From the NCBI GenBank assembly GCA_038237745.1, contig JBBRYJ010000008.1:62001-126000 (forward strand): 64,000 bases of DNA, read 5' to 3'. Shown piece after piece: positions 53,207 to 61,980 of this stretch. The notes under the pieces were generated by a model that was not told where the DNA came from, ran no database searches, and was given only the letters and a program-made list of their open reading frames with translations. Every line of letters starts with the position of its first letter. Position 1 is the first letter of the stretch. Source of the DNA: DASQEH01 sp038237745. Its GTDB lineage: Bacteria; Actinomycetota; Actinomycetes; Propionibacteriales; Nocardioidaceae. Position numbers and translations under genes: made by a program.

Positions 53207-53289
53207 GGGACGACGGTATGCAGACTCACTCCCGCGCGGCGGGAGCCTCTGCGGTGTGTCGCCTGAGAATCGTCACCCCCGGTCACGGA

Positions 53290-53835
53290 TCAGGGCAGCC
53301 GCGAGCGGACTCCTGAGGGGACCTCCTCGGCGGTGATGGCGAAAAGAAGATGGTCGCGCCACTGGCCATCGATGTGCAGGTAGCTCGGCGCGAGGCCGAT
53401 CTGGGTGAATCCCAGCTTCTCGACGATGCGAAGGCTGGCGGCGTTCTCCGGTCAGATCGCGATCTCGATACGGTGCAGCCCCATCGTCTGCAGGCAGTGG
53501 TCGCATGCCATCGCGACGGCCAGGGCGATGATCCCACGGCCCGCGTGGCGCTCGTCGATCCAGTACCCCATCTGCGCCCACCTCGCCGAGCCCCACGCGA
53601 TACCCGTCACGGTGAGCTGACCAACCATGTCTCCGTCGTACGTCACGACAAACGGCAACGCGCGACCGTCTCTGCCCTGCCGGATGAGGTCCGCGACGAG
53701 CTGCCGGTACCCGGTTGCAGCCCCTGCCCCCTCAGGGGGACGAGTCGACTCCCAGGGCCCCAACCAGTCGAAGTTGGTCCGGCGCAGCTCGGCCCACCGC
53801 GCGGCGTCACGTCGCTTGATCGGCCGCAAAGCCAC
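53290..53835 (-). pseudogene. rimJ: RimJ-like N-acetyltransferase interrupted by an in-frame TGA
   Basis: From GTG 53835 (VALRPIKRRDAARW) the frame gives a RimJ protein up to MGLHRIEIAI, then TGA at 53454-53452. In the same phase it goes on with PENAASLRIVEKLGFTQIGL, APSYLHIDGQWRDHLLF and AITAEEVPSG to a stop at 53290. The family has Arg at the TGA place (IRPENAAS), so CGA to TGA, one C-to-T change, explains it. The remaining 127 residues lack the end of the acetyl-CoA fold. Conserved LTRAWPVHLYAG upstream of the GTG suggests a non-standard earlier start. Confidence 0.85.
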
Positions 53836-53870
53836 CCGTCCGGCGTAGAGGTGGACAGGCCAGGCGCGGG

Positions 53871-54386
53871 TCAGCGTGCACCCCCGCCGCCCGGTCGCTG
53901 GTGGTCCCCGCCATGCATCTGGTCGAGGGTGTGCTCGATGATCGGCAGCAGGACGGCCAGACCGTCCTTGACTCCACCCGTCGACCCCGGCAGGTTCACC
54001 ACGAGGGTACGGCCAGCGACACCGGCTAGTCCCCGCGACAGCACTGCGGTGGCGACGCCCCCGGCGACCCCGTAGGCACGAATGGCCTCGGCGACCCCTG
54101 GCACCTCGTAGTCAAGGACCGCGCGGGTCATCTCCGGCGTCTGGTCCCTGGGGCTGAGCCCGGTGCCGCCGGTGGTCACCACGATGTCAGCGCCCGCTGA
54201 GACCGCGGCGGAGATCGCTTCGCGAACAGGGTCTCCGTCGGGGACCACCGTCGAGGTGACCTCCCCGAAGCCGAGGTCGTTGAGCGCTGCCACGATGCGG
54301 GGACCGGTGGTGTCCTCGTAGACGCCGGCGGAGGCCCGGTTGGACACCGAGACGACGACAGCCCGCCGTTCCTCCAGGCCGCTCAC
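53871..54386 (-). CDS. moaB: Molybdopterin adenylyltransferase-like protein (MoaB/Mog)
   Basis: 171 residues from GTG 54386, which overlaps the moaC stop as GTGA. MoCF fold: AVVVSVSNRASAGVYEDTTGP, DIVVTTGGTGLSPRDQTPEM and RTLVVNLPGSTGGVKDGLAV, the GGTG and PGS motifs of molybdopterin binding. It adenylates molybdopterin before metal insertion. Part of a moeA-moaC-moaB run, upstream of rimJ and glpR. Confidence 0.93.
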   Translation of the reverse strand: MSGLEERRAVVVSVSNRASAGVYEDTTGPRIVAALNDLGFGEVTSTVVPDGDPVREAISAAVSAGADIVVTTGGTGLSPRDQTPEMTRAVLDYEVPGVAEAIRAYGVAGGVATAVLSRGLAGVAGRTLVVNLPGSTGGVKDGLAVLLPIIEHTLDQMHGGDHQRPGGGGAR

Positions 54387-54913
54387 CGGTCTGCCCCGGT
54401 GTCGTCGTCGACCGGTGGCTGCGGCAAGGTCCGGACCCACTCCCCGCTGCGCCCGCCCGTCTTGCGCACGACCTTGACGTCGTCGATGACAGCTGACCTG
54501 TCGACCGCCTTCACCATGTCCACGAGCGCCAACGCCGCTACGCACACAGCCGTCAGCGCCTCCATCTCCACGCCCGTCCGGTCGGTCGTGCGCACAGATG
54601 CCGTGATCTCCACCGAGTCGTCACCCACCTCGAGGTCCACGACCACGCCACTGAGCGAGAGCGGATGGCACAGGGGAATCAGGTCTGACGTGCGCTTGGC
54701 GGCGAGGATGCCGGCGATCCTGGCCACGCCCAACGCGTCTCCCTTCGGGGTGCCGTTTCCCCGCAGCAGCTGCACGACCTCCTTCGATACCCTGACCAGA
54801 CCCGACGCGACGGCTTCACGCGCGGTGATGTCCTTGGCCGAGACGTCAACCATCCGCGCCGCACCGGTCTCGTCGACGTGCGTCAGCGCGGGCGTCGGGT
54901 CGGCGCCTGCCAT
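54383..54913 (-). CDS. moaC: Cyclic pyranopterin monophosphate synthase MoaC
   Basis: 176 residues from ATG 54913, sharing one base with the moeA stop (TGATG). Makes cPMP with MoaA in molybdenum-cofactor synthesis. Motifs: LTHVDETGAARMVDVSAKD, KGDALGVARIAGILAAKRT, the active-site LIPLCHPLSLSGV and GVEMEALTAVCVAALALVDM, KAVDRSAVIDDVKVVRKTGG. The gene for its partner MoaA is not in the window. Overlaps moaB downstream. Confidence 0.96.
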   Translation of the reverse strand: MAGADPTPALTHVDETGAARMVDVSAKDITAREAVASGLVRVSKEVVQLLRGNGTPKGDALGVARIAGILAAKRTSDLIPLCHPLSLSGVVVDLEVGDDSVEITASVRTTDRTGVEMEALTAVCVAALALVDMVKAVDRSAVIDDVKVVRKTGGRSGEWVRTLPQPPVDDDTGADR

Positions 54914-56133
54914 CAGAAGTTCCGGTCGAGTGCCAAGACGTCTACGGTGCTCCCCGCCTCGACGGTCGCCGTCGCCTCGGAGACAACGATCAGACAGTTG
55001 GCCTTCGACAGGCTGCCGAGCAGGTGCGACCCGTGGCCACCCACGGAGGTGACCCGCGCTCCTCGCTCGGTCACCTCGAAGTGGCCGCGCACGAACTGCC
55101 GCCGCCCTCGAGGCGACGAGATCTCCGTGGTGCACTCGGCCCGCACCAGCGGTCGACGGTACGGCAGGCGGCCCATCATCCGGCGAATCGCCGGGAGCAC
55201 GAACACCTCGAACGAGACGTAAGCCGACACCGGGTTGCCTGGCAGTGTGAAGATCGGCGTGTCGTCCTCACCAATCGTGCCGAAGCCCTGCGGCTTGCCG
55301 GGCTGCATCGCCACCTCCGTGAACTCGACGGTTCCCAGGCGGCCGAGCACGTCCTTGACCACGTCGTAGTCGCCCTTGCTCACCCCTCCGCTCGTCACCA
55401 CAACGTCGGCCCGTACGAGCTGGTCGGACAGCGCGTCGGTCAGCTCACGTGGATCGTCACTGACGATGCCGACCCGGTAGGCGATCGCGTCGGCCTGGCG
55501 CGCCGAGGCGGCCAGGCCGAAGGAGTTGGAGTCGAAGATCGAGTCGAAACCCAACGTGGCGCCCGGCTCTCGTAGCTCGCTGCCCGTGGAGAGGACGACG
55601 ACGCGCGGTCTCGGCCTGGCCTTGATGCGCGCGTGACCGGTCGCCGCGAGGATCATCGCCTCTCGCGGGCCGAGCACCGTCCCCTCGTCGAGAAGCGGCT
55701 CGCCACTACTCACATCCTGGCCGCGTGGTCGCACGTGCTCACCGAGTTCGGGAGCCTGCGAGATCGTCACGGTGGCACGGCCGCCGTCCGTCCACTCGAT
55801 CGGAACCACCGCGTCGGCACCTGCGGGAAGCGGCGCCCCAGTCATGATCTTGACCGCCTGCCCTCGGGACAGGGCGTAGGCCTTCGTCTGTCCGGCAGCC
55901 GACTCCCCTGCGACCGGAAGGTGCACGGGGTTGTCGCGGGACTCAGCGGCGACGTCGCTGTGGTGGCATGCGTACCCGTCCATCGCCGAGTTGTCGAAAC
56001 CGGGGAGGTCGAAGGCGGACGTGACGTCCTCGCAGATCGGCAGCCCGAGAGCCTCGAGAAGTGGCTGCTCGTAGGGCGGCAGTGGGTCGATCACCTGCAG
56101 GATCCGGCTCAGGTGCTCGTCTACGCTGCGCAT
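54913..56133 (-). CDS. MoeA / gephyrin-like protein Glp
   Basis: 406 residues with the three MoeA domains: MRSVDEHLSRILQVIDPLPPY, FDLPGFDNSAMDGYA, GQAVKIMTGAPLPAGADAVV, the MPT-binding VVVLSTGSEL and TSGGVSKGDYDVVKDVL, and FTLPGNPVSAYVSFEVFVLP. MoeA inserts molybdate into adenylated molybdopterin. In Corynebacterium the homologue at this locus, Glp, instead joins FtsZ and the receptor GlpR in cell division. Neighbours support both: moaC-moaB on one side, glpR/sepX beyond. The true role cannot be read from sequence alone. Confidence 0.9.
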   Translation of the reverse strand: MRSVDEHLSRILQVIDPLPPYEQPLLEALGLPICEDVTSAFDLPGFDNSAMDGYACHHSDVAAESRDNPVHLPVAGESAAGQTKAYALSRGQAVKIMTGAPLPAGADAVVPIEWTDGGRATVTISQAPELGEHVRPRGQDVSSGEPLLDEGTVLGPREAMILAATGHARIKARPRPRVVVLSTGSELREPGATLGFDSIFDSNSFGLAASARQADAIAYRVGIVSDDPRELTDALSDQLVRADVVVTSGGVSKGDYDVVKDVLGRLGTVEFTEVAMQPGKPQGFGTIGEDDTPIFTLPGNPVSAYVSFEVFVLPAIRRMMGRLPYRRPLVRAECTTEISSPRGRRQFVRGHFEVTERGARVTSVGGHGSHLLGSLSKANCLIVVSEATATVEAGSTVDVLALDRNF

Positions 56134-56181
56134 GAATGGTCTCTCGCTCGGTGTCCAGAAGGGTCAAGGCTCCAGGCAACC

Positions 56182-57588
56182 CTAGTGCCCGGAAGCAGAA
56201 GGCCCTTCGAGCACCGAACCGCTGGCAATCCTGCCCGGGGACCCCTCGGGGTCGATCGTCACGTCGCCTTTGATGACCACCGAGTCAGCGAAGGTCCAGT
56301 CACCGTTGACCCGCAGACTTCTCGCCTCGGCCAGCGAGGGGACTCCCTCAGGAAACCTGGCGTCGAAGTCTCCCACCAGCTTGTAGAAGTCGGAGTCGAG
56401 GTCGACGTAGGGCGCCTCGTCGCGTCCCTCCGCGAGCACGATCGTGTAGTCGTCGTTGAGGTCGTAGACGTCGGAGCGAAGAGCGAGAAGGTCGTTCGTC
56501 GACTTGACGGGCAGGAAGCGTGAGCGGTCGACCTCGAGCGCCTGCGCGCCGGAGAACACCTCGACGGCGGCGCCCATCGCCGTCTCGATCTGGACGACGC
56601 TCGGCGACGCCTTGTCACCCGGGTCGACCGTCTTCTCGTTGCGGATCAACGGAAGCCCCAGCACTCCTCGGTGCTCGTCGAGCTGGGTGGCCAGGGCACG
56701 GAGGTCGACCCAGAGGTTGTTCGTGTGGAAGAACGGGTGACGTTTGACGTCGGCGAAGGCGTCTGCGTCTTCGGCCGCGGTCTGAGCCGAGTCGCGCAGC
56801 ACGAGACGGCCGTCGCTCGTCCGGAGGGCCAGATGCCCACCCTTGCGGTCGGCGGACGTGCGACGGCAGACCTCCGCCGCATACGGTGCACCACTCGTCG
56901 CGAACCAGCCGGCTATCCTCGCTCCCGCCGTGGCACCGAGGTTGTCACCGTTGGACACGAATGCGTACCGAAGCCCTTCGTCCAGCAGCTGTTGCAGCAA
57001 CCCCGACCCGGAGAGGGCTGTGTAGAGGTCACCGTGGCCAGGTGGGCACCATTCGAGGTCAGGGTCTTCGGGCCACTCGACGGGGGTGAGATCGTCCTCG
57101 CGCAGCTTCGGCTCCCAGTTCTGGAGGAAGTCGAGGGGCAGGTCGCCCGACGCCAGATCGTCGTAGGCAGACAGCGCCTCCAGGGTGTCGTCTCTCGTCC
57201 GGAATGAGTTCATGAACAGCAGCGGAAGCCTCACGTCGTACCGTTCCCGCAGGTGCAGCACCTGTCTGGCGATGATGTCGAGGAAGCTGAGCCCGCTGCG
57301 GACATCGAGCAGCGACTTGGCCCGCTCCATGCCCATCGAGGTACCAAGACCGCCGTTGAGCTTGATCACGACCGTCGCGTCGAGCGCGTCGTGTGCGGCC
57401 GCCTCGTCCTCCGCGATGTCGGCAAGCCTCGGCGGTTCCTTCAGCGGCTCGATGTCCGCCTCGGCGATGATTCCGGTGACACCTGACTCCAACTGCCGGT
57501 AGTAGTGGCCGAACACCTCGACGGCGGTCTCGTCGACACCGCCCGACCGCATCTTGTCCTCGGCGGCCGCAAGTCCCTCTGCACTCAT
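56182..57588 (-). CDS. UTP-glucose-1-phosphate uridylyltransferase, eukaryote-like UDPGP family
   Basis: 468 residues, the UDPGP family (as in eukaryotic UGP2), not the ~300-residue bacterial GalU. Motifs: nucleotide loop VVIKLNGGLGTSMGMERAKS, LFMNSFRTRDDT, CPPGHGDLYTAL, FVSNGDNLGA, HTNNLWVDL, DKASPSVVQIETAMGAAVEV and a C-terminal beta-helix (VNGDWTFADSVVIKGDVTID). It makes UDP-glucose for wall polymers and glycogen-like sugars. pgm, which supplies glucose 1-phosphate, is at 63.3 kb. Divergent from the 5-FCL gene over 50 bp. Confidence 0.94.
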   Translation of the reverse strand: MSAEGLAAAEDKMRSGGVDETAVEVFGHYYRQLESGVTGIIAEADIEPLKEPPRLADIAEDEAAAHDALDATVVIKLNGGLGTSMGMERAKSLLDVRSGLSFLDIIARQVLHLRERYDVRLPLLFMNSFRTRDDTLEALSAYDDLASGDLPLDFLQNWEPKLREDDLTPVEWPEDPDLEWCPPGHGDLYTALSGSGLLQQLLDEGLRYAFVSNGDNLGATAGARIAGWFATSGAPYAAEVCRRTSADRKGGHLALRTSDGRLVLRDSAQTAAEDADAFADVKRHPFFHTNNLWVDLRALATQLDEHRGVLGLPLIRNEKTVDPGDKASPSVVQIETAMGAAVEVFSGAQALEVDRSRFLPVKSTNDLLALRSDVYDLNDDYTIVLAEGRDEAPYVDLDSDFYKLVGDFDARFPEGVPSLAEARSLRVNGDWTFADSVVIKGDVTIDPEGSPGRIASGSVLEGPSASGH

Positions 57589-57638
57589 GCACGCATGCTA
57601 GGGGACGCACCCGAAGACCCCGCGCCTACAGTGACGGG

Positions 57639-58238
57639 GTGACTGCCTCCGATCCGGCGGTCGCCGCGAAACGGCAGATCCGGCAAGCGGTGGCGGCGGC
57701 CCGGGCCCTCGTCGATCTGCAGGACCACAAGGCGGCAGCGGATCGGCTGGCGGTGAACGTCGGGGACTTGACCGACGAGGCCGGTGCTCGGGTCGTGTGC
57801 GCGTACGCATCGGTGGCCATGGAGCCAGGGACCCGTCCCCTCCTCGCGAGGCTGCATGCGCGCGGTGTCAAGGTGCTGCTGCCGGTGCTGTTACCCGACC
57901 TCGACCTGGACTGGGCGCCATACAGCCCCGGGAGCTGGCGCCGCAGCGGCTTCGGACTCGTCGAGCCCACCTCACAGACGCTCGGAGTCGAGGCCGTCGC
58001 TGACGCCGACGTCGTCGTCTGCCCTGGAGTGGCCGGCTCGACCACTGGCGCCCGGCTCGGGCGCGGCGGCGGGTCGTACGACCGGGCGCTCGCCAGGTCG
58101 TCGCCGGACTGCCTGCGGTGCCTGCTCCTCTACGACGACGAGGTGCTGGGCGACGTACCGATTGAGGCTCACGACCAGCGCGTCGACGTCATCGCCACAC
58201 CGACCCGTATCGTGTGGACCTCAGCTGGGCGGCGATAG
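57639..58238 (+). CDS. 5-formyltetrahydrofolate cyclo-ligase
   Basis: 199 residues from GTG 57639. Converts 5-formyl-THF to 5,10-methenyl-THF with ATP, recycling an otherwise inert folate. Motifs: VAAKRQIRQAVAAARALVD, VVCAYASVAMEPGTRPLL, and the signature ARLGRGGGSYDRALAR near residue 140. Its 3' end overlaps the convergent acylase gene by 18 bp. 5-FCL next to the UDPGP and moeA loci follows the mycobacterial order (Rv0992c-Rv0994). Confidence 0.94.
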   Translation: MTASDPAVAAKRQIRQAVAAARALVDLQDHKAAADRLAVNVGDLTDEAGARVVCAYASVAMEPGTRPLLARLHARGVKVLLPVLLPDLDLDWAPYSPGSWRRSGFGLVEPTSQTLGVEAVADADVVVCPGVAGSTTGARLGRGGGSYDRALARSSPDCLRCLLLYDDEVLGDVPIEAHDQRVDVIATPTRIVWTSAGRR

Positions 58239-60779
58239 GACCAGCGTGTCGGCCGCCGCTGCCTGCACAGCCTGCTCGGTGAAGACCCAGGGGAGCGTGT
58301 CACCTGCCGCCCACAGGTCTGTCTGGTCCGTGTAGTGGCTGTTGTAGGCGTGGCCTGATGCCCCGGTCAGGTTGACCCAACGAGCCGCGTCAAGGTCGTC
58401 CAGCCCGACGACCATCCGCATCGACGGGACGGAGGTAGCCGCGTATCCCTTCGAGGCGTCCCAGCTCGTCGCGTCGACGAGCGACCCGCTCCCGGGCAGG
58501 TGATAGCCACCCCGGTTGAAGAGGAACGCGACCGGTGACCCTTTGCTCCCGAGGCTCTCGTTGCGGAGGGTCAGCGTGTGCAGAGCGCCCCACGCCCAGT
58601 CGTGCGAGTCGCGAGACTGGGTACGTGTGAGCTCGTCACGGGCTTCCATGAGCGCCTGTGCAAGGACGTCGTCGCGGGTCTCACGCACGTGGGTGGTCCC
58701 GACGTCGTCCCAGAACACGTCGCGGGGACGCTGGACGAGGTTCAGCACCACCTGCCACCACCGAGAGTCTCCGTCGGGTCGCGAGTCAGCCGGAAGCTGG
58801 TCGTCGAAGGTCAACGCCAGGATGCGGCTCCAGACGACGTTGAAGTATGCGGCTCCCGCCGAGTCGGCTCCCTCGTGGAAGTCCCAGCCGGCAAGAACGC
58901 GCTGGCCCTGGCTGTAGTAGGGAGAGGGCAGATCGAGCGACCGGAGCAGTGGGGTGAGCTCCTTGGCCAGAGTGCTGAAGTCGTCGAGCTGGACACCGGC
59001 CATGTCGTCGACCGTCAGCCCGTCCTTGCTCTCCAGGAGCTCGCGTATTCGCTGGCTCCGGTAGCCGTAGTCGAACGAGTCCCCGAGGTAGTAGGGATAT
59101 CGGGGCTCGGTCACCGCCTGGTTGGCGCTGACGACGTACCCGTCCTTCGGGTCCAGCACGCTCGGCAAGGCGTCGTAGGGGATGTAGGTGTCGTCCCACT
59201 CGTAGGCCGAGTCCCAGCCTGGCACCGGCCAGTCGCCGTGTCCGGTGCGTCGGATGGGGATCAACCCGGGTGCCTGGAAGCCGATGTGTCCGGCGACGTC
59301 CGCGTAGACGAGATTCTGGCTCGGCGCGTCGAAGGTCCGGGCGGCGTCCCGGAACTGTGTCCAGTTGCGCGCCTTGTCGATTGCGAAGAGGGCATCGGCC
59401 GTCCTGCCCGGTTGCAGCGCCGTCCACCGCAGCGCCACAGCGTAGCCACCTCCTCGCGCGGGTGCGTGAGAAGTGACCGGGGCGTCCGAACCAACCCTCG
59501 CCAGATCGTCGCTTACGTCGGACAGGATCGGACCGTGCCGGCTCGCCCGCACGGTGATCGTCACAGGCTCGTCCTGCCCTTCGACGGTGAACGACTCCTG
59601 GCGGGTGGACAGCTTCAGGCGGCGGCCGTCATAGCGGTAGCGGTCGTTCCCGACGATCTTCTCGAGATAGAGGTCCTGGACGTCCGGAGACAGGTTGGTG
59701 AACCCCCAGGCGATGCGCGCGTTGTGCCCGATGACCACGCCCGGGAGACCTGCGAAGGTGAAGCCCGAGACGTCGAACGGGCAGTCCCTGCTCACCTCGT
59801 TACAATGCAGGCCCATCTGGTACCAGACGCCCGGCATCGTCGCGCCAAGATGTGGGTCGTTCGCGAGGATCGGTTCGCCGCTCGCTGTGTGCTCACCGGA
59901 GACGGCCCAGGCATTCGACCCGAGCCCGTCGCCGGTGCCGAGCAGTGCGCTGAGGGCCTGGCTCGGTCCCTGCACGGAGCCGACAACGTCAGCCGATCTC
60001 ATCAGGAACGGAGGACGGCGAGGAAGCCGGGTGCCCCCCTTCGTCGCATCCTGCTCGTAGACACCGTCGACAACGGCACCCTGGGTCACTTCGGGCTGGT
60101 TCCTGTCATAGGGGTAGTCGGGGTACAGCTGCTGAATCTGAACACGGGAGAGCGTCAGCGACTCGAGCGTGCGGTTGATCTCGTCGTCCATGTTGCCGCC
60201 GAGATCCCAGGCCATCGCCTTGAGCCAGGCAAGCGAGTCCGCCGGTGTCCACTCCTCCGGCGTGTAGGCGAGACCGCCGAGCCGCAGGGCGGCGTACTCC
60301 AGCGACAGACGCGTCCCCTGGTGGTCCGCCAGGTACGCGTTGACGCCATCGGAGAATGCCTCCAGGTAGCTGCGGGTGGCCGTCGAGAGCAACGGCAGCT
60401 CCTGCTCGGCGACCCGCCGCCAACCCAGCGTTCGCACGAACATATCGGTCTCGAGCGCGTGTTGGCCGAAGAGCTCACTGAGGCGGCCAGACGTCACGTG
60501 CCGTCTGAAGTCCATCTGGAAGAACCGGTCCTGCGCCTGCACGTAGCCCTGCCCGAAGAAGAGGTCATGCGGCGTGTCGGCATACACCTGCGGGATGCCG
60601 TGGTCGTCTCGGACCACCGTGATGTCGGCACCGGGGCCGATGACGGTGACATTACCGTCGAGCTGGGGGAACGACCGGCGCACGGTGTAGACAGCCGTGA
60701 CCAGGCCCGCGACGAGTAGTAGGACCACTCCTACGCCGACCCACGAAAGAAGTCTCGACGAGCGTGGCACGAGCTCCAT
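58221..60779 (-). CDS. Penicillin acylase-family Ntn hydrolase, membrane anchored
   Basis: 852 residues from ATG 60779. One N-terminal membrane helix (LLSWVGVGVVLLLVAGLVTA) anchors the enzyme outside the cell. The alpha part has VVRDDHGIPQVYADTPHDLFFGQGYVQAQDR; the autoprocessing site is GDGLGSNAWAVSG, where Ser288 becomes the N-terminal nucleophile of the beta chain. Beta-chain marks: NDPHLGATMPGVWYQMG, ASRHGPILSD and the Asn in VDATSWDASKGYAATSVPSM region. Substrates of actinobacterial members include N-acyl-homoserine lactones and lipopeptides; here unknown. Confidence 0.93.
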   Translation of the reverse strand: MELVPRSSRLLSWVGVGVVLLLVAGLVTAVYTVRRSFPQLDGNVTVIGPGADITVVRDDHGIPQVYADTPHDLFFGQGYVQAQDRFFQMDFRRHVTSGRLSELFGQHALETDMFVRTLGWRRVAEQELPLLSTATRSYLEAFSDGVNAYLADHQGTRLSLEYAALRLGGLAYTPEEWTPADSLAWLKAMAWDLGGNMDDEINRTLESLTLSRVQIQQLYPDYPYDRNQPEVTQGAVVDGVYEQDATKGGTRLPRRPPFLMRSADVVGSVQGPSQALSALLGTGDGLGSNAWAVSGEHTASGEPILANDPHLGATMPGVWYQMGLHCNEVSRDCPFDVSGFTFAGLPGVVIGHNARIAWGFTNLSPDVQDLYLEKIVGNDRYRYDGRRLKLSTRQESFTVEGQDEPVTITVRASRHGPILSDVSDDLARVGSDAPVTSHAPARGGGYAVALRWTALQPGRTADALFAIDKARNWTQFRDAARTFDAPSQNLVYADVAGHIGFQAPGLIPIRRTGHGDWPVPGWDSAYEWDDTYIPYDALPSVLDPKDGYVVSANQAVTEPRYPYYLGDSFDYGYRSQRIRELLESKDGLTVDDMAGVQLDDFSTLAKELTPLLRSLDLPSPYYSQGQRVLAGWDFHEGADSAGAAYFNVVWSRILALTFDDQLPADSRPDGDSRWWQVVLNLVQRPRDVFWDDVGTTHVRETRDDVLAQALMEARDELTRTQSRDSHDWAWGALHTLTLRNESLGSKGSPVAFLFNRGGYHLPGSGSLVDATSWDASKGYAATSVPSMRMVVGLDDLDAARWVNLTGASGHAYNSHYTDQTDLWAAGDTLPWVFTEQAVQAAAADTLVLSPPS

Positions 60780-60854
60780 TGTGCCCGTGACGTCTCCTCG
60801 TGGTCCCCGGGACGACTTTGCGTGCCAGTGACCCCTGACGCACAATGGAGATAG

Positions 60855-60881
60855 TTGGCAGTCGTGCATCGAGAGTGCTAA
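60855..60881. promoter_or_regulatory. CIRCE-like HrcA operator upstream of the ruc-like gene
   Basis: TTGGCAGTC-N9-GAGTGCTAA matches the CIRCE element TTAGCACTC-N9-GAGTGCTAA at 16 of 18 arm positions, with a perfect right arm and exact 9-bp spacing. It ends 26 bp before the GTG of the zinc-ribbon gene and 76 bp before the divergent acylase start. Confidence 0.85.
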
Positions 60882-60907
60882 CCGAACCCCGAGTCCGAGG
60901 AGCCTGT

Positions 60908-61297
60908 GTGCCCGTCTACCAGTACGCCTGTACCGCCTGCGACGAGCGGCTCGAAGTGCGCCAGAGCTTCACCGACGACGCCCTGACCACCTGTCCCGTG
61001 TGCGCAGGGCGGCTCCGCAAGGTCCTGAGCGCTGTAGGGGTCGTCTTCAAGGGGTCCGGCTTCTATCGCAACGACTCACGTACCACCTCCGCGCCGAGCG
61101 AGAGCGGTGCAAGCGGCGACACCGGTGGTGCCGAAGGCTCCGGTAGCACTGACGGCGGGGGTAAGGCGGCATCGGCCGACAAGAAGGACGGCGCGTCGAA
61201 CGGTACGCCGAGCTCCGGGTCGGGCAAAGACGCCGGGCCGTCGACCCCTAGCACACCGGCGAAGTCGAAATCCACAACAGAGGTCGCTGCACACTGA
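60908..61297 (+). CDS. FmdB-type zinc-ribbon protein, Ruc-like redox chaperone
   Basis: 129 residues from GTG 60908. N-terminal zinc ribbon with two Cys pairs: VPVYQYACTACDERLEVRQS and TTCPVCAGRLRKVLSAVGVV, then VFKGSGFYRNDSR. The other half is a disordered Ser/Gly/Thr/Lys tail. This plan matches Rv0991c (Ruc), a chaperone switched on by oxidation of its Cys and, as I recall, under HrcA control. A CIRCE-like element lies upstream, which fits. The gene order also matches. A ligand or chaperone role here is inference. Confidence 0.85.
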   Translation: MPVYQYACTACDERLEVRQSFTDDALTTCPVCAGRLRKVLSAVGVVFKGSGFYRNDSRTTSAPSESGASGDTGGAEGSGSTDGGGKAASADKKDGASNGTPSSGSGKDAGPSTPSTPAKSKSTTEVAAH

Positions 61298-61346
61298 GCT
61301 GTGGACGACCTCCACGTTCTGGACCGGTCGTGTCTAGCCTCAGCAG

Positions 61347-61970
61347 ATGGCTGAGCTCAGCGCCCTACGCATTCGCCTTCGTCGCACCTACCTGCGTTAC
61401 CGACGGGTTCTCACAGCCGGTCTGGCGGGCGTCGCCGTCGTCTCGCTGACCCAGGTCCTGGCCCCCGGCTCCCCACCCACGACGCCTGTGGTCGTTGCTG
61501 CGCGCGACCTCAGCGGTGGCCGCCTCATCGGTCCAGACGACGTTCACCTGGTGGAGATGGGTCCTGGCCTGGCGCCCGCGTACGCGGTCACCAGTGTCTC
61601 CCGGGTCGTGGGCCAGGTCGTCGCGGCACCGATGCGGGAAGGCGAGGCGCTCACCGACCGCCGGCTCCTGGGAGCCTCGCTCGTCGCCGGCTACCCGAGC
61701 GACACAGTCGCCGCACCCGTGCGGATCCAGGACTCGCAGGTGGTGTCACTGCTGCACGTCGGAGACCGGATCGACGTCTACTCGTCTAACGGGGACCAGG
61801 CCTCTCCCGCCGAACGAGTGGTGTCCGACGCACCGGTCATGACGCTGCCCGGCATCGATGCTGGTGGCCGAGAGGGTGCCCTGGTCGTGCTCGCAGTGAC
61901 ACAGACGGACGCCGCCAGGCTGGCTCAGGCAGGTGCGACCACGGCCCTGTCGGTGAGTATCCGGAGCTGA
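61347..61970 (+). CDS. SAF-domain membrane protein (CpaB/RcpC-like)
   Basis: 207 residues. An N-terminal membrane helix (RRVLTAGLAGVAVVSLTQVL) leads to an SAF domain: PVVVAARDLSGGRLIGPDDV, AAPMREGEALTDRRLL, then a second strand set VRIQDSQVVSLLHVGDRIDVYSS and a C-terminal Ala-rich segment. Related proteins guide Flp-pilus assembly, but no other pilus gene is near, so the role is open. It follows the zinc-ribbon gene by 49 bp and may share its transcript. Confidence 0.8.
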   Translation: MAELSALRIRLRRTYLRYRRVLTAGLAGVAVVSLTQVLAPGSPPTTPVVVAARDLSGGRLIGPDDVHLVEMGPGLAPAYAVTSVSRVVGQVVAAPMREGEALTDRRLLGASLVAGYPSDTVAAPVRIQDSQVVSLLHVGDRIDVYSSNGDQASPAERVVSDAPVMTLPGIDAGGREGALVVLAVTQTDAARLAQAGATTALSVSIRS

Positions 61971-61980
61971 CCGTCCCACC

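Noticed and set aside
53452..53454. Selenocysteine at the rimJ TGA
   Set aside because: The family has Arg, not Cys, here, and no suitable hairpin directly follows; mutation or error is simpler.
58578..60719. 713-residue plus-strand frame
   Set aside because: Antisense to the penicillin-acylase gene; composition is that of a reverse-strand shadow.
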